Positions 50,435-59,764 of a DNA stretch of 64,000 bases are shown piece by piece. Made by a program: the position numbers and the translations under genes. The stretch spans positions 310,001 to 374,000 of the forward strand of contig NZ_AEUX02000006.1 of the NCBI RefSeq assembly GCF_000188015.2. The letters run 5' to 3'. This DNA comes from Streptococcus ictaluri 707-05 (GTDB lineage: Bacteria; Bacillota; Bacilli; Lactobacillales; Streptococcaceae). The number at the start of each line of letters is the position of its first letter. Within the stretch, counting starts at the first letter, position 1. Below the pieces are notes generated by a model. The model worked only from the letters and a program-made list of their open reading frames with translations, was not told where the DNA came from and made no database searches.

Positions 50435-51309
50435 GTGTTAACGGCCCCTTCTTCTCTTAATTTTTCACTAATGGTCTGAGCTTGAGCGGATGTATTAGCT
50501 AATGCTATCATACAGCCTCCTAAACCACCACCTGTCATTTTAGCCCCTAATGCTCCTGCTTCTAAAGCAGATGCCACCAAGTGATCAGCTTTTTCCACAC
50601 TAACACCAATAGCTTGCAAGGCCTCGTGTGCTCTCGTCATCGATTGACCGATAAGCTCAATATCTTTTACTTTAATGGCTCTTTCAACAGTTTCTGCTAA
50701 AAAACCCAATTGGGAGAGATGAGGCAGATTTCTTTCTTCATATTGAGCCACCTTATTGACAGCTTCTCGCGTATGCCCTTGGATTCCTGTATCAGCAATG
50801 ACTAAAAAAGCTTCCAAGTCCATCTCAATCGTTTCAAAACCAATATTTCGGATAAACTTAATAGCATGCTCACTTAAGCAAGTCTTCGCATCCAAACCAC
50901 TTGGGTTGGTATGGGCAATAATTTCTGCTTTATTAACCAATATTTCTAACAATTCATCATCTAAAAGGGTTTTAAAGTAAGAAAAAACTGCCCTAATGGC
51001 AGCTATCGACACTGCTGCCGATGAGCCCATTCCTCGCTTTTGTGGAACCTCTGACATAATGTCATAACTAATGGCTTCATCAAGGTTCCCTAGATGTTCC
51101 AAGGCTGCATAAATAGCCGTTGATAATGTGTCATAAAAATCAAAGGTTAATTTGTCTTTTGCAGGATAGACCTTACAAATAACCTCAATATCTTTTAAAG
51201 GGAGGGCGATAGCAGGATAGCCATAGACAACAGAATGCTCCCCCATTAAAATGATTTTACTATGTGCCTTTCCAAGGCCAAATTTTTGATTCATATCCTC
51301 AATTGTCAC
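50416..51309 (-). CDS. mvaK1: Mevalonate kinase
   Basis: About 292-297 aa. GHMP kinase that phosphorylates mevalonate. ATP loop KRGMGSSAAVSIAAIRAVF near residue 90; N-terminal GKAHSKIILMGEHSVVYGYPA; C-terminal TGGGLGGCMIALA. Two starts are possible: GTG at 51309 (no ribosome site) and ATG at 51294, which follows GAGG very closely. Homologues favour a start near MNQKFGLGKAHSK. First gene of the operon and overlapped by mvaD. Confidence 0.92.
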   Translation of the reverse strand: MTIEDMNQKFGLGKAHSKIILMGEHSVVYGYPAIALPLKDIEVICKVYPAKDKLTFDFYDTLSTAIYAALEHLGNLDEAISYDIMSEVPQKRGMGSSAAVSIAAIRAVFSYFKTLLDDELLEILVNKAEIIAHTNPSGLDAKTCLSEHAIKFIRNIGFETIEMDLEAFLVIADTGIQGHTREAVNKVAQYEERNLPHLSQLGFLAETVERAIKVKDIELIGQSMTRAHEALQAIGVSVEKADHLVASALEAGALGAKMTGGGLGGCMIALANTSAQAQTISEKLREEGAVNTWIQML

Positions 51310-51494
51310 ACCATATCATTTAATCTTTTACCTTACTATTTTACACTAATTCCTTACAAATTACGATTATCTACTATTTTTTAACTTTCTTAAGCCCACT
51401 TAAAGAAACTTTGAAATAAGAGCCTTTATTGGATTTCTTTTCACTAAAAAAGACTAGTATCAGTTTTAAGCCACTAGCCCTTTTCTCAATTTTT

Positions 51495-53240
51495 TTAGGA
51501 TACTTTTTCTTGTAGTTTTGATAATTGTGCATAGAGTCCTGACTGTGCTATCAATTCTTGATGATTCCCCTTTTCGACAATCTTTCCTTTATCAAGTACC
51601 AAGATAAGATCAGCTGTCTGAATGGTAGAAAGTCTATGAGCAATGATAAAGGTTGTTCGACCCGCTTTTAAAACTTCCATTGCTTTTTGGATAACATCTT
51701 CTGTCTCTGTATCAATATGAGACGTCGCCTCATCTAAAATCAAAATTTTAGGATTGGCGATAAGCGTTCTAGCAAAAGCGATCAATTGTCGTTCACCACT
51801 AGAATAAGAAGCACCTTTTTCAAAGACAGGCTCATTAATACCGTTTTCTAAACGAGCAATCATGGGCCCTGCTCCTACTTTTTCAAGAGCCTCTAAGACT
51901 TCTTGATCAGTAAATGCTTGATTTCCCATTCTGATATTTGAGGCAATTGTTCCCGTAAAGAGATATGGGTCTTGAAGGACAATCCCCATTTGCGAACGTA
52001 AGCTTTCTCTTGAAAACTCTCTGATAGATTGACCGTCTATTCTAATCTCCCCAACTTGTGGACCATAGAAACGATATAATAAATTCATAATAGATGATTT
52101 GCCTGATCCAGTATGCCCTACTAATGCTATGGTTTGTCCTTTTTTAGCCTCAATCTCAATATCTGAAAGTACCATATGCCCCTCTTCATAAGCGAAAGAA
52201 ACCTTATCAAAAACCACGGCTCCTTCACTAATGTGAATGGCTTGATGGCTTTCTTCTTCCACTTTTTCATTTAAGAGACGCATGAGGCGATTGCCAGTCG
52301 CTCTTGAGCGTTGAATATTTGGTAACTGCCTAACCAGCATTCCTGATAGGTCAAATAGGCGTATCAGATAGTTAATATAGACAAATAACCGACCAACTGT
52401 TACAGCACTATGTCCTTCAATAAATTGAAAACCAATAAAAGCCAAAACACCAGCAATAACCATATACTTGAACAAATCTGTCAATGTCCAAGAAGCTACT
52501 GAGTCGGCAAATATAATCCGATTATCAGCCTCTTTCATCACCTGAATTTCTTGTTCAAAAGCGTTTAGTACCTTATCTTCTTGATGATAAAGTTGGATGA
52601 TTGAAGCACCATTCATGGTTTCATTGACTTGTGTATTGATCACACTTCTGGCTTGATAAAAATCCTTCATAGGCTGATCTGTCATGCGCTTGTAGATCAA
52701 TTGTAAGCCATAAAAAACGGGTAACACTAGTAATAAGAGAAGGCCTGATTTAAAATCAAGGTAAATCATAACTCCATAAATGAAGATGATTTGAGTTACC
52801 GAAATGATAATTTGTGACAAGAGATTATCATAGAATTGATTCCGTAATGTCTCTGTGTCATTGACAATGCGTGTGGCGATTTTTCCCGCAGGTTGATGAT
52901 CAAAGTAAGCAATTGGAAGACCTTGCATCACATCAAATGCTCGATTTCTTAAATTAGTCACAATTTGATTGGAAGAATAAACCAGAATACGATAGGAAGC
53001 ATAGCGCAAAAGAGAGGTTAGTAAGATCATGCCTAAAAAAAGCATGGCTAGGCCTTCTAAGGCTTGAAAAGAAACTGTTTTTCCATTAGCTAGAGGTGTT
53101 AGATAGTGGTCAATCATATTTTGTAAAAACAAAGGTGTCACTTGCCCTGTAGCTGTTGCCAACAATAAAAGTATGATACCGCTGATAAAAGCAAATCGAA
53201 CCACTTTTATCTCTTTAATTAATGTTATAAATAAGGTCAT
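51495..53240 (-). CDS. ABC exporter half-transporter, second subunit of heterodimer
   Basis: 581 aa from the ATG at 53240 (GAGGATT ribosome site); the longer upstream frame lies inside the partner gene. An ABC membrane domain (six helices, about 15-310) is followed by an ATPase: Walker A VGHTGSGKSSI near 370, the degenerate signature YSSGERQL and Walker B ILILDEATSHID, which has a normal catalytic Glu. With the partner at 53242-54963 it resembles PatAB/LmrCD/BmrCD-type multidrug exporters. One base separates the two genes. Confidence 0.85.
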   Translation of the reverse strand: MTLFITLIKEIKVVRFAFISGIILLLLATATGQVTPLFLQNMIDHYLTPLANGKTVSFQALEGLAMLFLGMILLTSLLRYASYRILVYSSNQIVTNLRNRAFDVMQGLPIAYFDHQPAGKIATRIVNDTETLRNQFYDNLLSQIIISVTQIIFIYGVMIYLDFKSGLLLLLVLPVFYGLQLIYKRMTDQPMKDFYQARSVINTQVNETMNGASIIQLYHQEDKVLNAFEQEIQVMKEADNRIIFADSVASWTLTDLFKYMVIAGVLAFIGFQFIEGHSAVTVGRLFVYINYLIRLFDLSGMLVRQLPNIQRSRATGNRLMRLLNEKVEEESHQAIHISEGAVVFDKVSFAYEEGHMVLSDIEIEAKKGQTIALVGHTGSGKSSIMNLLYRFYGPQVGEIRIDGQSIREFSRESLRSQMGIVLQDPYLFTGTIASNIRMGNQAFTDQEVLEALEKVGAGPMIARLENGINEPVFEKGASYSSGERQLIAFARTLIANPKILILDEATSHIDTETEDVIQKAMEVLKAGRTTFIIAHRLSTIQTADLILVLDKGKIVEKGNHQELIAQSGLYAQLSKLQEKVS

Positions 53241-53241
53241 T

Positions 53242-54963
53242 TTAATCCTCCTGTGCTTGTTGACGTTGGTATTGTTGGTAATACCAACCTTTTTGATTAA
53301 GGAGTTGAATAGGGTCACCTTCTTCAATAATACGGCCTTGATCCAGAACAATAATCCAGTCAGCGTGTTGGACAGCTGAAAGACGATGGCTAACAATTAA
53401 AGTGGTCTTGCCTTGACGTTTCTCTTGAATATGTTCAATAATAGCTCTTTCTGTCTTAGCATCAACGGCAGATAAGGAATCATCTAAAATTAACAAATCT
53501 GGTTGCGATAAAAAGGCTCTGGCTATTGAAATCCGTTGTTTCTGACCTCCTGAGATGGACAGACCACGTTCTCCTATTTCCGGTTCCAAACCTTTTGACA
53601 TCTGTGCAATATCAGAAGAAAAACAAGCCGTTTCAATGGCATCAGAAACTTCTGCTAAGCTAGCTCCTGACTTACCCATGGCAATGTTTTCCAAAACGGT
53701 TCGTGAAAACAAGGTGTGTTCTTGAGGAACATAGCCCACACGACTTTCTAAACTGTGCCGATCATAGCACAAAATATTCTGACCGTTAATAAGAAAGTCC
53801 CCTTCTCCAACAGGGTATTGTCTTAGTAATTGTCGAACCAAAGTGGTTTTACCAGCACCTGTTTTACCAACAATCCCCAAGGTTTGACCTTTTGTAATCT
53901 GAAGGTTAATGGCTGACAAACTTGCTTTATGGCTATTGGCATAACTAAAATAATAGTTCTTTAATACGATTTGCTCAAAACTGTCTAAATCTTGTGAACC
54001 ATTCACTTCTAAATCATCACCGGTTTCAATTAATTCATTGAGTTTATGAAATGAGGTTTTCCCCGTTTGATAAACCAGTATAAAATCAGATAGCATGCTA
54101 AAAGGTTCTACCAAAGAAACCAAATACAATTGCAAAGCAATAACTTGTCCCAAAGAGACCTGCCCCTGTTCAATAAAGTGAAATCCCGAAAGCAAAATGA
54201 AGACGGTGCTTATCATGATCATGACATTGGAAATAGGAAAGTAAAGGCCCCGATAGCTAGCAATTTTATTCCATCTGTCTGCCAAGCGTTTTGTTTTTTC
54301 TTGGAAATGACTGGCTAAATAGTCTTTTTGACTATAAGCTCGCATGACACGAATTCCTTCTACTGTTTCTAAAACTTCATCGCTAAGATTAGCAATGGCT
54401 TCACGAGCCTCTTCAATCAGAAGATCTTGACGTTTACTGATGTAGTAAGTTATTCCCATCATGGCCATAACTGGTAACATTCCTAATAAGGTCATTTTCC
54501 ATGAAATCACAAACATGGTCGGAATGATAAAGGCAATCATTCCGCCAGCATATAAGACAATCATCAAGCCATAACCAATTAAGTCCATCAAACCTTCCAC
54601 ATCCGTAGAAAAGTGTGTCATCATATCCCCTGATCGAAATTTTTCATAAAATGGTGTTCTCATAAAAACCAGTTTTCGAAAGGCTCTCTGCTGCAAATCA
54701 CATTTAAAACCTACAGCTTCTTGAAAAAGCTTTAAATGCCATAAGTAGCCGGCAATGTAAGAAAGCATCGTGGCACCTACTAAAATGGCTAAATAAAATA
54801 TCAAGGATTGCTTAGTCAATCGGCTATTAGCCATTTGATCCACAATAATCTGAACCACTTTTGTAGGAATGACTAAAGAAGCATCGTATACTAGTAGCGA
54901 AAGAGCTATCAGAAGGTAAACCCATTTCTTTTCTTTGATATAGTGACTGATTAAGGATAACAT
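53242..54963 (-). CDS. ABC exporter half-transporter, first subunit of heterodimer
   Basis: 573 aa from the ATG at 54963 with a strong AAAGGAGG site; the extra upstream codons in the open frame have no ribosome site and enter the attenuator. Membrane domain about 10-305. ATPase: Walker A VGKTGAGKTTLV near 365, signature LSISGGQKQRISIARA, but Walker B is LLILDDSLSAVDAKTE: the catalytic Glu is replaced by Asp, the non-canonical site typical of one half of heterodimeric exporters. This supports pairing with the downstream subunit. Expression is likely set by the leader-peptide attenuator upstream. Confidence 0.87.
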   Translation of the reverse strand: MLSLISHYIKEKKWVYLLIALSLLVYDASLVIPTKVVQIIVDQMANSRLTKQSLIFYLAILVGATMLSYIAGYLWHLKLFQEAVGFKCDLQQRAFRKLVFMRTPFYEKFRSGDMMTHFSTDVEGLMDLIGYGLMIVLYAGGMIAFIIPTMFVISWKMTLLGMLPVMAMMGITYYISKRQDLLIEEAREAIANLSDEVLETVEGIRVMRAYSQKDYLASHFQEKTKRLADRWNKIASYRGLYFPISNVMIMISTVFILLSGFHFIEQGQVSLGQVIALQLYLVSLVEPFSMLSDFILVYQTGKTSFHKLNELIETGDDLEVNGSQDLDSFEQIVLKNYYFSYANSHKASLSAINLQITKGQTLGIVGKTGAGKTTLVRQLLRQYPVGEGDFLINGQNILCYDRHSLESRVGYVPQEHTLFSRTVLENIAMGKSGASLAEVSDAIETACFSSDIAQMSKGLEPEIGERGLSISGGQKQRISIARAFLSQPDLLILDDSLSAVDAKTERAIIEHIQEKRQGKTTLIVSHRLSAVQHADWIIVLDQGRIIEEGDPIQLLNQKGWYYQQYQRQQAQED

Positions 54964-55020
54964 GATATCCTCCTTTTTTAATAGTTTAACCAAATTAATG
55001 AAGATAAGGTTAATTTTTGT

Positions 55021-55062
55021 ACACAAAAAGCCCGCTGTAAGATATCCTTCCTACCGCGGGCT
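55021..55062 (-). terminator. Attenuator terminator before the ABC exporter operon
   Basis: On the minus strand AGCCCGC (55056-55062) pairs with GCGGGCT (55029-55035), seven GC-rich pairs followed directly by a TTTTT tract, about 60 bases before the ABC start. The 20-base loop contains GGTAGGAAGGATATC. There is no gene whose 3' end it would serve, other than the short leader ORF, so it is an attenuator. Confidence 0.82.
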
Positions 55063-55090
55063 CTATTTCTATTAGTCACACTAAAAGAAA

Positions 55091-55156
55091 CTAACTTTTT
55101 CGGTTAGAAAGGAGATGATGAAGACAAACAGGGTTTAATCCAAGTAAGTTGTTCAT
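55091..55156 (-). CDS. Leader peptide of the ABC exporter operon
   Basis: A 21-codon ORF on the minus strand: ATG at 55156, stop TAG at 55091-55093, encoding MNNLLGLNPVCLHHLLSNRK plus a final Ser. It has a perfect GAAAGGAG ribosome site 9-10 bases upstream, lies between the operon promoter and the terminator, and is far too short for an ordinary protein. Its last third (CTCCTTTC at 55107-55114 as complement) can pair with its own ribosome site over eight bases and, alternatively, with the terminator loop. This is the layout of translation-dependent attenuation as known for bmrB-bmrCD in Bacillus. Confidence 0.72.
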   Translation of the reverse strand: MNNLLGLNPVCLHHLLSNRKS

Positions 55157-55189
55157 TATTAAATTCTCCTTTCTTTTAATCTGTCTATC

Positions 55190-55218
55190 ATCCTACCCTA
55201 GTTTCTATTGCTTGTAAA
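55190..55218 (-). promoter_or_regulatory. Probable promoter of the ABC exporter operon
   Basis: TTTACA (55213-55218) and TAGGAT (55190-55195) on the minus strand have 17-base spacing, just upstream of the leader ORF. The -10 is weak, consistent with a modest basal promoter. Confidence 0.5.
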
Positions 55219-55343
55219 CCCTTTTTTAAAAATAATTTCATTTCATTCTTAAAAGTATTATTTCTAATGTTTGTGTTTTAAACGGTTACATTTTCAAAAG
55301 AGCTTTTATGATTGAAAATATTTCATTTTTTAGCTAATATTTA

Positions 55344-55372
55344 TTGAATTCCCTCCTAAATAGTAGTAAACT
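55344..55372 (+). promoter_or_regulatory. Probable promoter of the 5'-nucleotidase gene
   Basis: TTGAAT (55344-55349) and TAAACT (55367-55372) are spaced by 17 bases and precede an AGGAG site and the start at 55411. A cre-like sequence TTTAAACGGTTACA lies further upstream at 55277-55290; its role is uncertain. Confidence 0.5.
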
Positions 55373-55410
55373 GAGAATGTAACAATTACTTTAACTTATT
55401 AGGAGATTTT

Positions 55411-57433
55411 ATGAAAAAGCATCTTGTTTTAAAAAGCAGTGTCTTAAGTGTCTTTGCTGGATTTTCTATGCTAGTCGCTGGTGTTCAGGCCGATCAGGTT
55501 GATGTTCAATTACTTGGCGTCAACGATTTCCACAGTGCCTTAGACACGACTGGATCAGCATACATGCCACAACCAGTTGGTAAAGTAGCCAATGCTGGTA
55601 CTGCTGCTCAATTAGATGCCTATCTTGATGATGCTCAAGCTGACTTTAAGCAAGCAAGTCCAGAAGGTACAAGTATCCGTGTCCAAGCGGGTGATATGGT
55701 CGGAGCAAGTCCTGCCAACTCAGGATTATTACAAGACGAACCAACTGTTCAAGTTTTCAATAAAATGGATTTTGAATATGGAACACTTGGTAACCATGAG
55801 TTTGATGAAGGTTTAGCAGAGTTCAACCGTATTATGACAGGTCAAGCACCTGCTGCTGATTCAAAAATCAATGACATCACAAAACAATATGACCATCAAG
55901 CCTCTAACCAAACCATTGTTATTGGGAACGTTATTGACAAAGAAATAAAAGAAATTCCTTATAATTGGAAACCATATGCTATTAAAGAAGTTCCAATCAA
56001 TGACAAATCCGTGAAAGTTGGTTTCATTGGGGTTGTTACAACGGAAATTCCAAATCTTGTTTTAAAACAAAACTACGAAAAATACGAATTTATCGATGCA
56101 GCTGAAACCATTGCTAAATATGCCAAAGAATTGCAAGGTCAAAACGTCAATGCTATTGTGGTTCTAGCTCACATTCCAGCAACAAGTAAAGACGGCGTTG
56201 TCAATGATGAAATGGCAACTGTTCTTGAAAAAGTAAACAAACTTTTCCCAGACAATAGCGTTGACGTGGTCTTTGCAGGACATAATCACCAATACACTAA
56301 TGGTACATTAGGTAAAACACGTGTGGTTCAAGCTGTCTCTCAAGGAAAAGCATACGCTGACGTTCGTGGAAAACTTGACACTGATACTCAAGATTTCGTA
56401 GCAGTACCAGATGCTGAAATTATTGCAGTAGCACCAGGTGTTAAAACAGGTAGCCAAGATATCAAAGCTATCGTTGATAAAGCCAATGAAATTGTTAAAA
56501 CAGTTACTGAAAAGAAAATTGGAACAGCTTCTACCGCTTCAACAATTACTCGAGCTGAAAACCAAGATAAAGAATCACCAGTTGAAAACTTAGTCACAAC
56601 AGCACAATTAACAATCGCTAAAAAAACATTCCCAAATGTTGATTTTGCCATGACAAATAATGGTGGTATCCGTGCTGATTTGATTGTTAAAGATAACCAA
56701 GATATCACATGGGGAAGCTGCCCAAGCTGTCCAACCATTTGGTAACATCCTTCAAATTATTGAGATGACTGGCCAACAAATTTATGATGTTTTAAATCAA
56801 CAATATGGAGACGGTCAAAAGTACTTCCTTCAAATGTCTGGCTTGAAATATACTTACACAGATAGCGGTTCTAATGACCCAGCCGTACCATTCAAAGTCG
56901 TTAAAGTCTATAAAGATAACGGTGAAGAGCTTGATTTAGCAGCTAACTATAGCCTTGTTGTTAATGACTTCTTGTATGGTGGTGGTGATGGCTTCTCAGT
57001 CTTCAAAAATGCTAAATTATTAGGAGCTATCAATCCTGACACTGAAGTCTTTATTGAATACATTAAAGATTTAGAAGCTGCTGGAAAACCAGTTTCTGCT
57101 GGTATCTCTAGTGTGAAAACTTATGTTACTTCAAGCCTTGAAGGTTCAACAAAAACAGATCAAGCTGGAAAACATGATATTATCAATCGTGTCTATAGAG
57201 ATCGTGACGGTAAAATCATTTCAACAGAACTCGTTTCAGATATGGTAACACCTTCTGAAACACTTGTAGCTAATGATAAAACAGCTAAAGTAATGCCACT
57301 TACTACTAAGTCTGCTAAAGACAAACAAACCCTTCCAAATACTGGAAGCCAAGAAAGCTCTTCTATGGTAATGATGCTTATGGGAGTCCTTACATTAGGA
57401 AGCTTCAGTCTTCTTAAAAAGAAAGAAAAATAA
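55411..57433 (+). pseudogene. Cell-wall-anchored 5'-nucleotidase (S5nA-like), frameshifted
   Basis: The intact protein, about 670 aa, would be a secreted 5'-nucleotidase making adenosine and deoxyadenosine from AMP/dAMP to damp host immunity. It has a signal peptide (VLSVFAGFSMLVAGVQA), metallophosphatase motifs LLGVNDFHSALD, QAGDMVGASPAN, LGNHEFDEG and VFAGHNHQ, then a 5'-nucleotidase C domain and the sorting signal LPNTGSQESS with a membrane helix and KKKEK tail. One surplus A at 56715-56716 throws the frame after NQDITWG and stops at 56745, leaving 444 aa without the substrate-binding C domain and anchor. Removing it restores GAAQAVQPFGNILQIIEM. The remaining product would be secreted and inactive. 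Confidence 0.88.
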
Positions 57434-57485
57434 ACCTAAAAGGCCAGCAGTTTCTCTGCTAGCCTTTTAGGTTTATTTTTCTTTC
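57421..57485. repeat. 30-bp inverted repeat shared by two convergent gene ends
   Basis: Arms 57421-57450 and 57456-57485 match at 29 of 30 bases around a five-base loop TTTCT. Each arm contains the last codons and the stop of one gene (KEK-stop on both strands). It works as a bidirectional terminator (T runs outside both stems) but is far longer than terminators elsewhere in the window. Confidence 0.9.
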
Positions 57486-57811
57486 CAGTTCATATCAAGA
57501 TAAGTCACTTTTATCTTGTCATAGCGTTTTGTTTTGCGACTACCCGTCAATGATAAAAAAGATTCTTCTGTTTCAAAAGGCTCTTCTTTTGAGACTAATC
57601 TCGGATTAAACATCACAAGGTCTACAAATCCCATACTAACAATAATAACACGCTTACTTTCACCAATCATGTTGGCTGCCATACCTAAACACTTATCACG
57701 ATGAAAAGCTAAGGTATCTTGTAAATCTTTTCCAATCCAAATATCCTCTTTCTTGGCTGGATGGGACTTTACTTGCAACATTAGAATATCCTTTATTATT
57801 GGCTTAATCAT
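57473..57811 (-). CDS. Degenerate peptide-deformylase-like protein
   Basis: 112 aa. The fold is that of the short streptococcal peptide deformylase paralogue (usually about 136 aa): IWIGKDLQDTLAFHRDKCLG, then GMAANMIGESKRVIIVSMGF. All three catalytic motifs are damaged: motif 1 GxGxAAxQ reads GMAANMIG with Met for Gln, motif 2 EGCLS reads EESFLS with the metal-ligand Cys changed to Phe, and motif 3 HExDH is absent because the protein ends at MNWKEK. It cannot be an ordinary deformylase. Its 3' end lies in the 30-bp inverted repeat shared with the 5'-nucleotidase gene. It may be a pseudogene or a protein with another role. Confidence 0.75.
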   Translation of the reverse strand: MIKPIIKDILMLQVKSHPAKKEDIWIGKDLQDTLAFHRDKCLGMAANMIGESKRVIIVSMGFVDLVMFNPRLVSKEEPFETEESFLSLTGSRKTKRYDKIKVTYLDMNWKEK

Positions 57812-57815
57812 TCTT

Positions 57816-58220
57816 TCACTCCCTAAAATAAGCTATCATTTCCCCTTGGTCTAAGCTTTTCATATTAAAATGCTGATAAAAAGCATTGCTTCTTTGGTCA
57901 TTGAGATCAGTGACTAATTGGATTCTACGAACCTGTTGAAAATGATCGAAAACAGCTTGCAATAAGTGACCTCCTATACCCTGGCGATGATAACTTTTTG
58001 CAACGATCAAATCTTGAATAAAAACCAAATGTTCTCCGTCTCCTAGACAACGAACAAAAGCAACTAACTGTCCCCTATCAAAAGCCCCTAAACAATACAA
58101 ACTCTTATCAAAAGCTCTCTCTAGCGACATACCATCAGAAAGATAGGAGGTCCAAAACATTTCTTTATAGAGTGCTTTAACAGCATCCAATTCTTCAGAG
58201 CCAAATAGTTTAAATTCCAT
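57816..58220 (-). CDS. GNAT family N-acetyltransferase
   Basis: 134 aa. Acetyl-CoA binding is marked by VFIQDLIVAKSYHRQGIGGHLL near residue 70-90 (motif A Q/RxxGxG/A) and the family C-terminus is NAFYQHFNMKSLDQGEM. Substrate unknown. It starts about 56 bases after the gdhA terminator in the same direction and ends four bases before the deformylase-like gene, so these two may share a transcript. Confidence 0.8.
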   Translation of the reverse strand: MEFKLFGSEELDAVKALYKEMFWTSYLSDGMSLERAFDKSLYCLGAFDRGQLVAFVRCLGDGEHLVFIQDLIVAKSYHRQGIGGHLLQAVFDHFQQVRRIQLVTDLNDQRSNAFYQHFNMKSLDQGEMIAYFRE

Positions 58221-58243
58221 GAGTCACCTCACCCCATTATACC

Positions 58244-58272
58244 AAAAAGCCCACCAATTAGTGGGCCTTTTC
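58244..58272 (-). terminator. Terminator after gdhA
   Basis: A GCCCAC/GTGGGC stem flanked by A and T runs (58244-58254 and 58261-58272) lies five bases beyond the gdhA stop. Confidence 0.8.
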
Positions 58273-58276
58273 GTTC

Positions 58277-59647
<1,371 letters not shown>

Positions 59648-59662
59648 TCAATCATAATAAAT

Positions 59663-59691
59663 ATTATAAATTTTCTGAATATTCATGTCAA
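59663..59691 (-). promoter_or_regulatory. gdhA promoter with CodY-like box in the spacer
   Basis: On the minus strand -35 TTGACA (59686-59691) and -10 TATAAT (59663-59668) are both perfect with 17-base spacing. Within it the plus strand reads AATTTTCTGAATATT (59669-59683), which differs from the CodY consensus AATTTTCWGAAAATT at one position. CodY repressing gdhA when branched-chain amino acids and GTP are high is plausible. Confidence 0.72.
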
Positions 59692-59732
59692 GTTTTTACT
59701 ATGCTTTTTTCTAAAGAAATAAGAATAATATT

Positions 59733-59757
59733 AAAACTCTCCTAAATGGAGAGTTTT
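59733..59757 (-). terminator. Terminator after the second ABC exporter pair
   Basis: AAAACTCTCC (59733-59742) and GGAGAGTTTT (59748-59757) are perfect 10-base arms with a five-base loop, just downstream of the ABC stop at 59765. Confidence 0.85.
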
Positions 59758-59764
59758 AAAGGTC

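Noticed and set aside
53242..55026. Longer ABC protein starting at 55026
   Set aside because: The extra 21 codons lie between the attenuator terminator and the true ribosome site AAAGGAGG before 54963.
55277..55290. CcpA cre site controlling the 5'-nucleotidase
   Set aside because: It resembles cre but the second base of the consensus is wrong and it lies well upstream of the likely promoter, so it is only mentioned, not claimed.
56684..57433. Separate gene for an LPxTG protein starting at 56684
   Set aside because: Its first codons overlap the 5'-nucleotidase in another frame with no ribosome site; it is the shifted 3' half of that gene.
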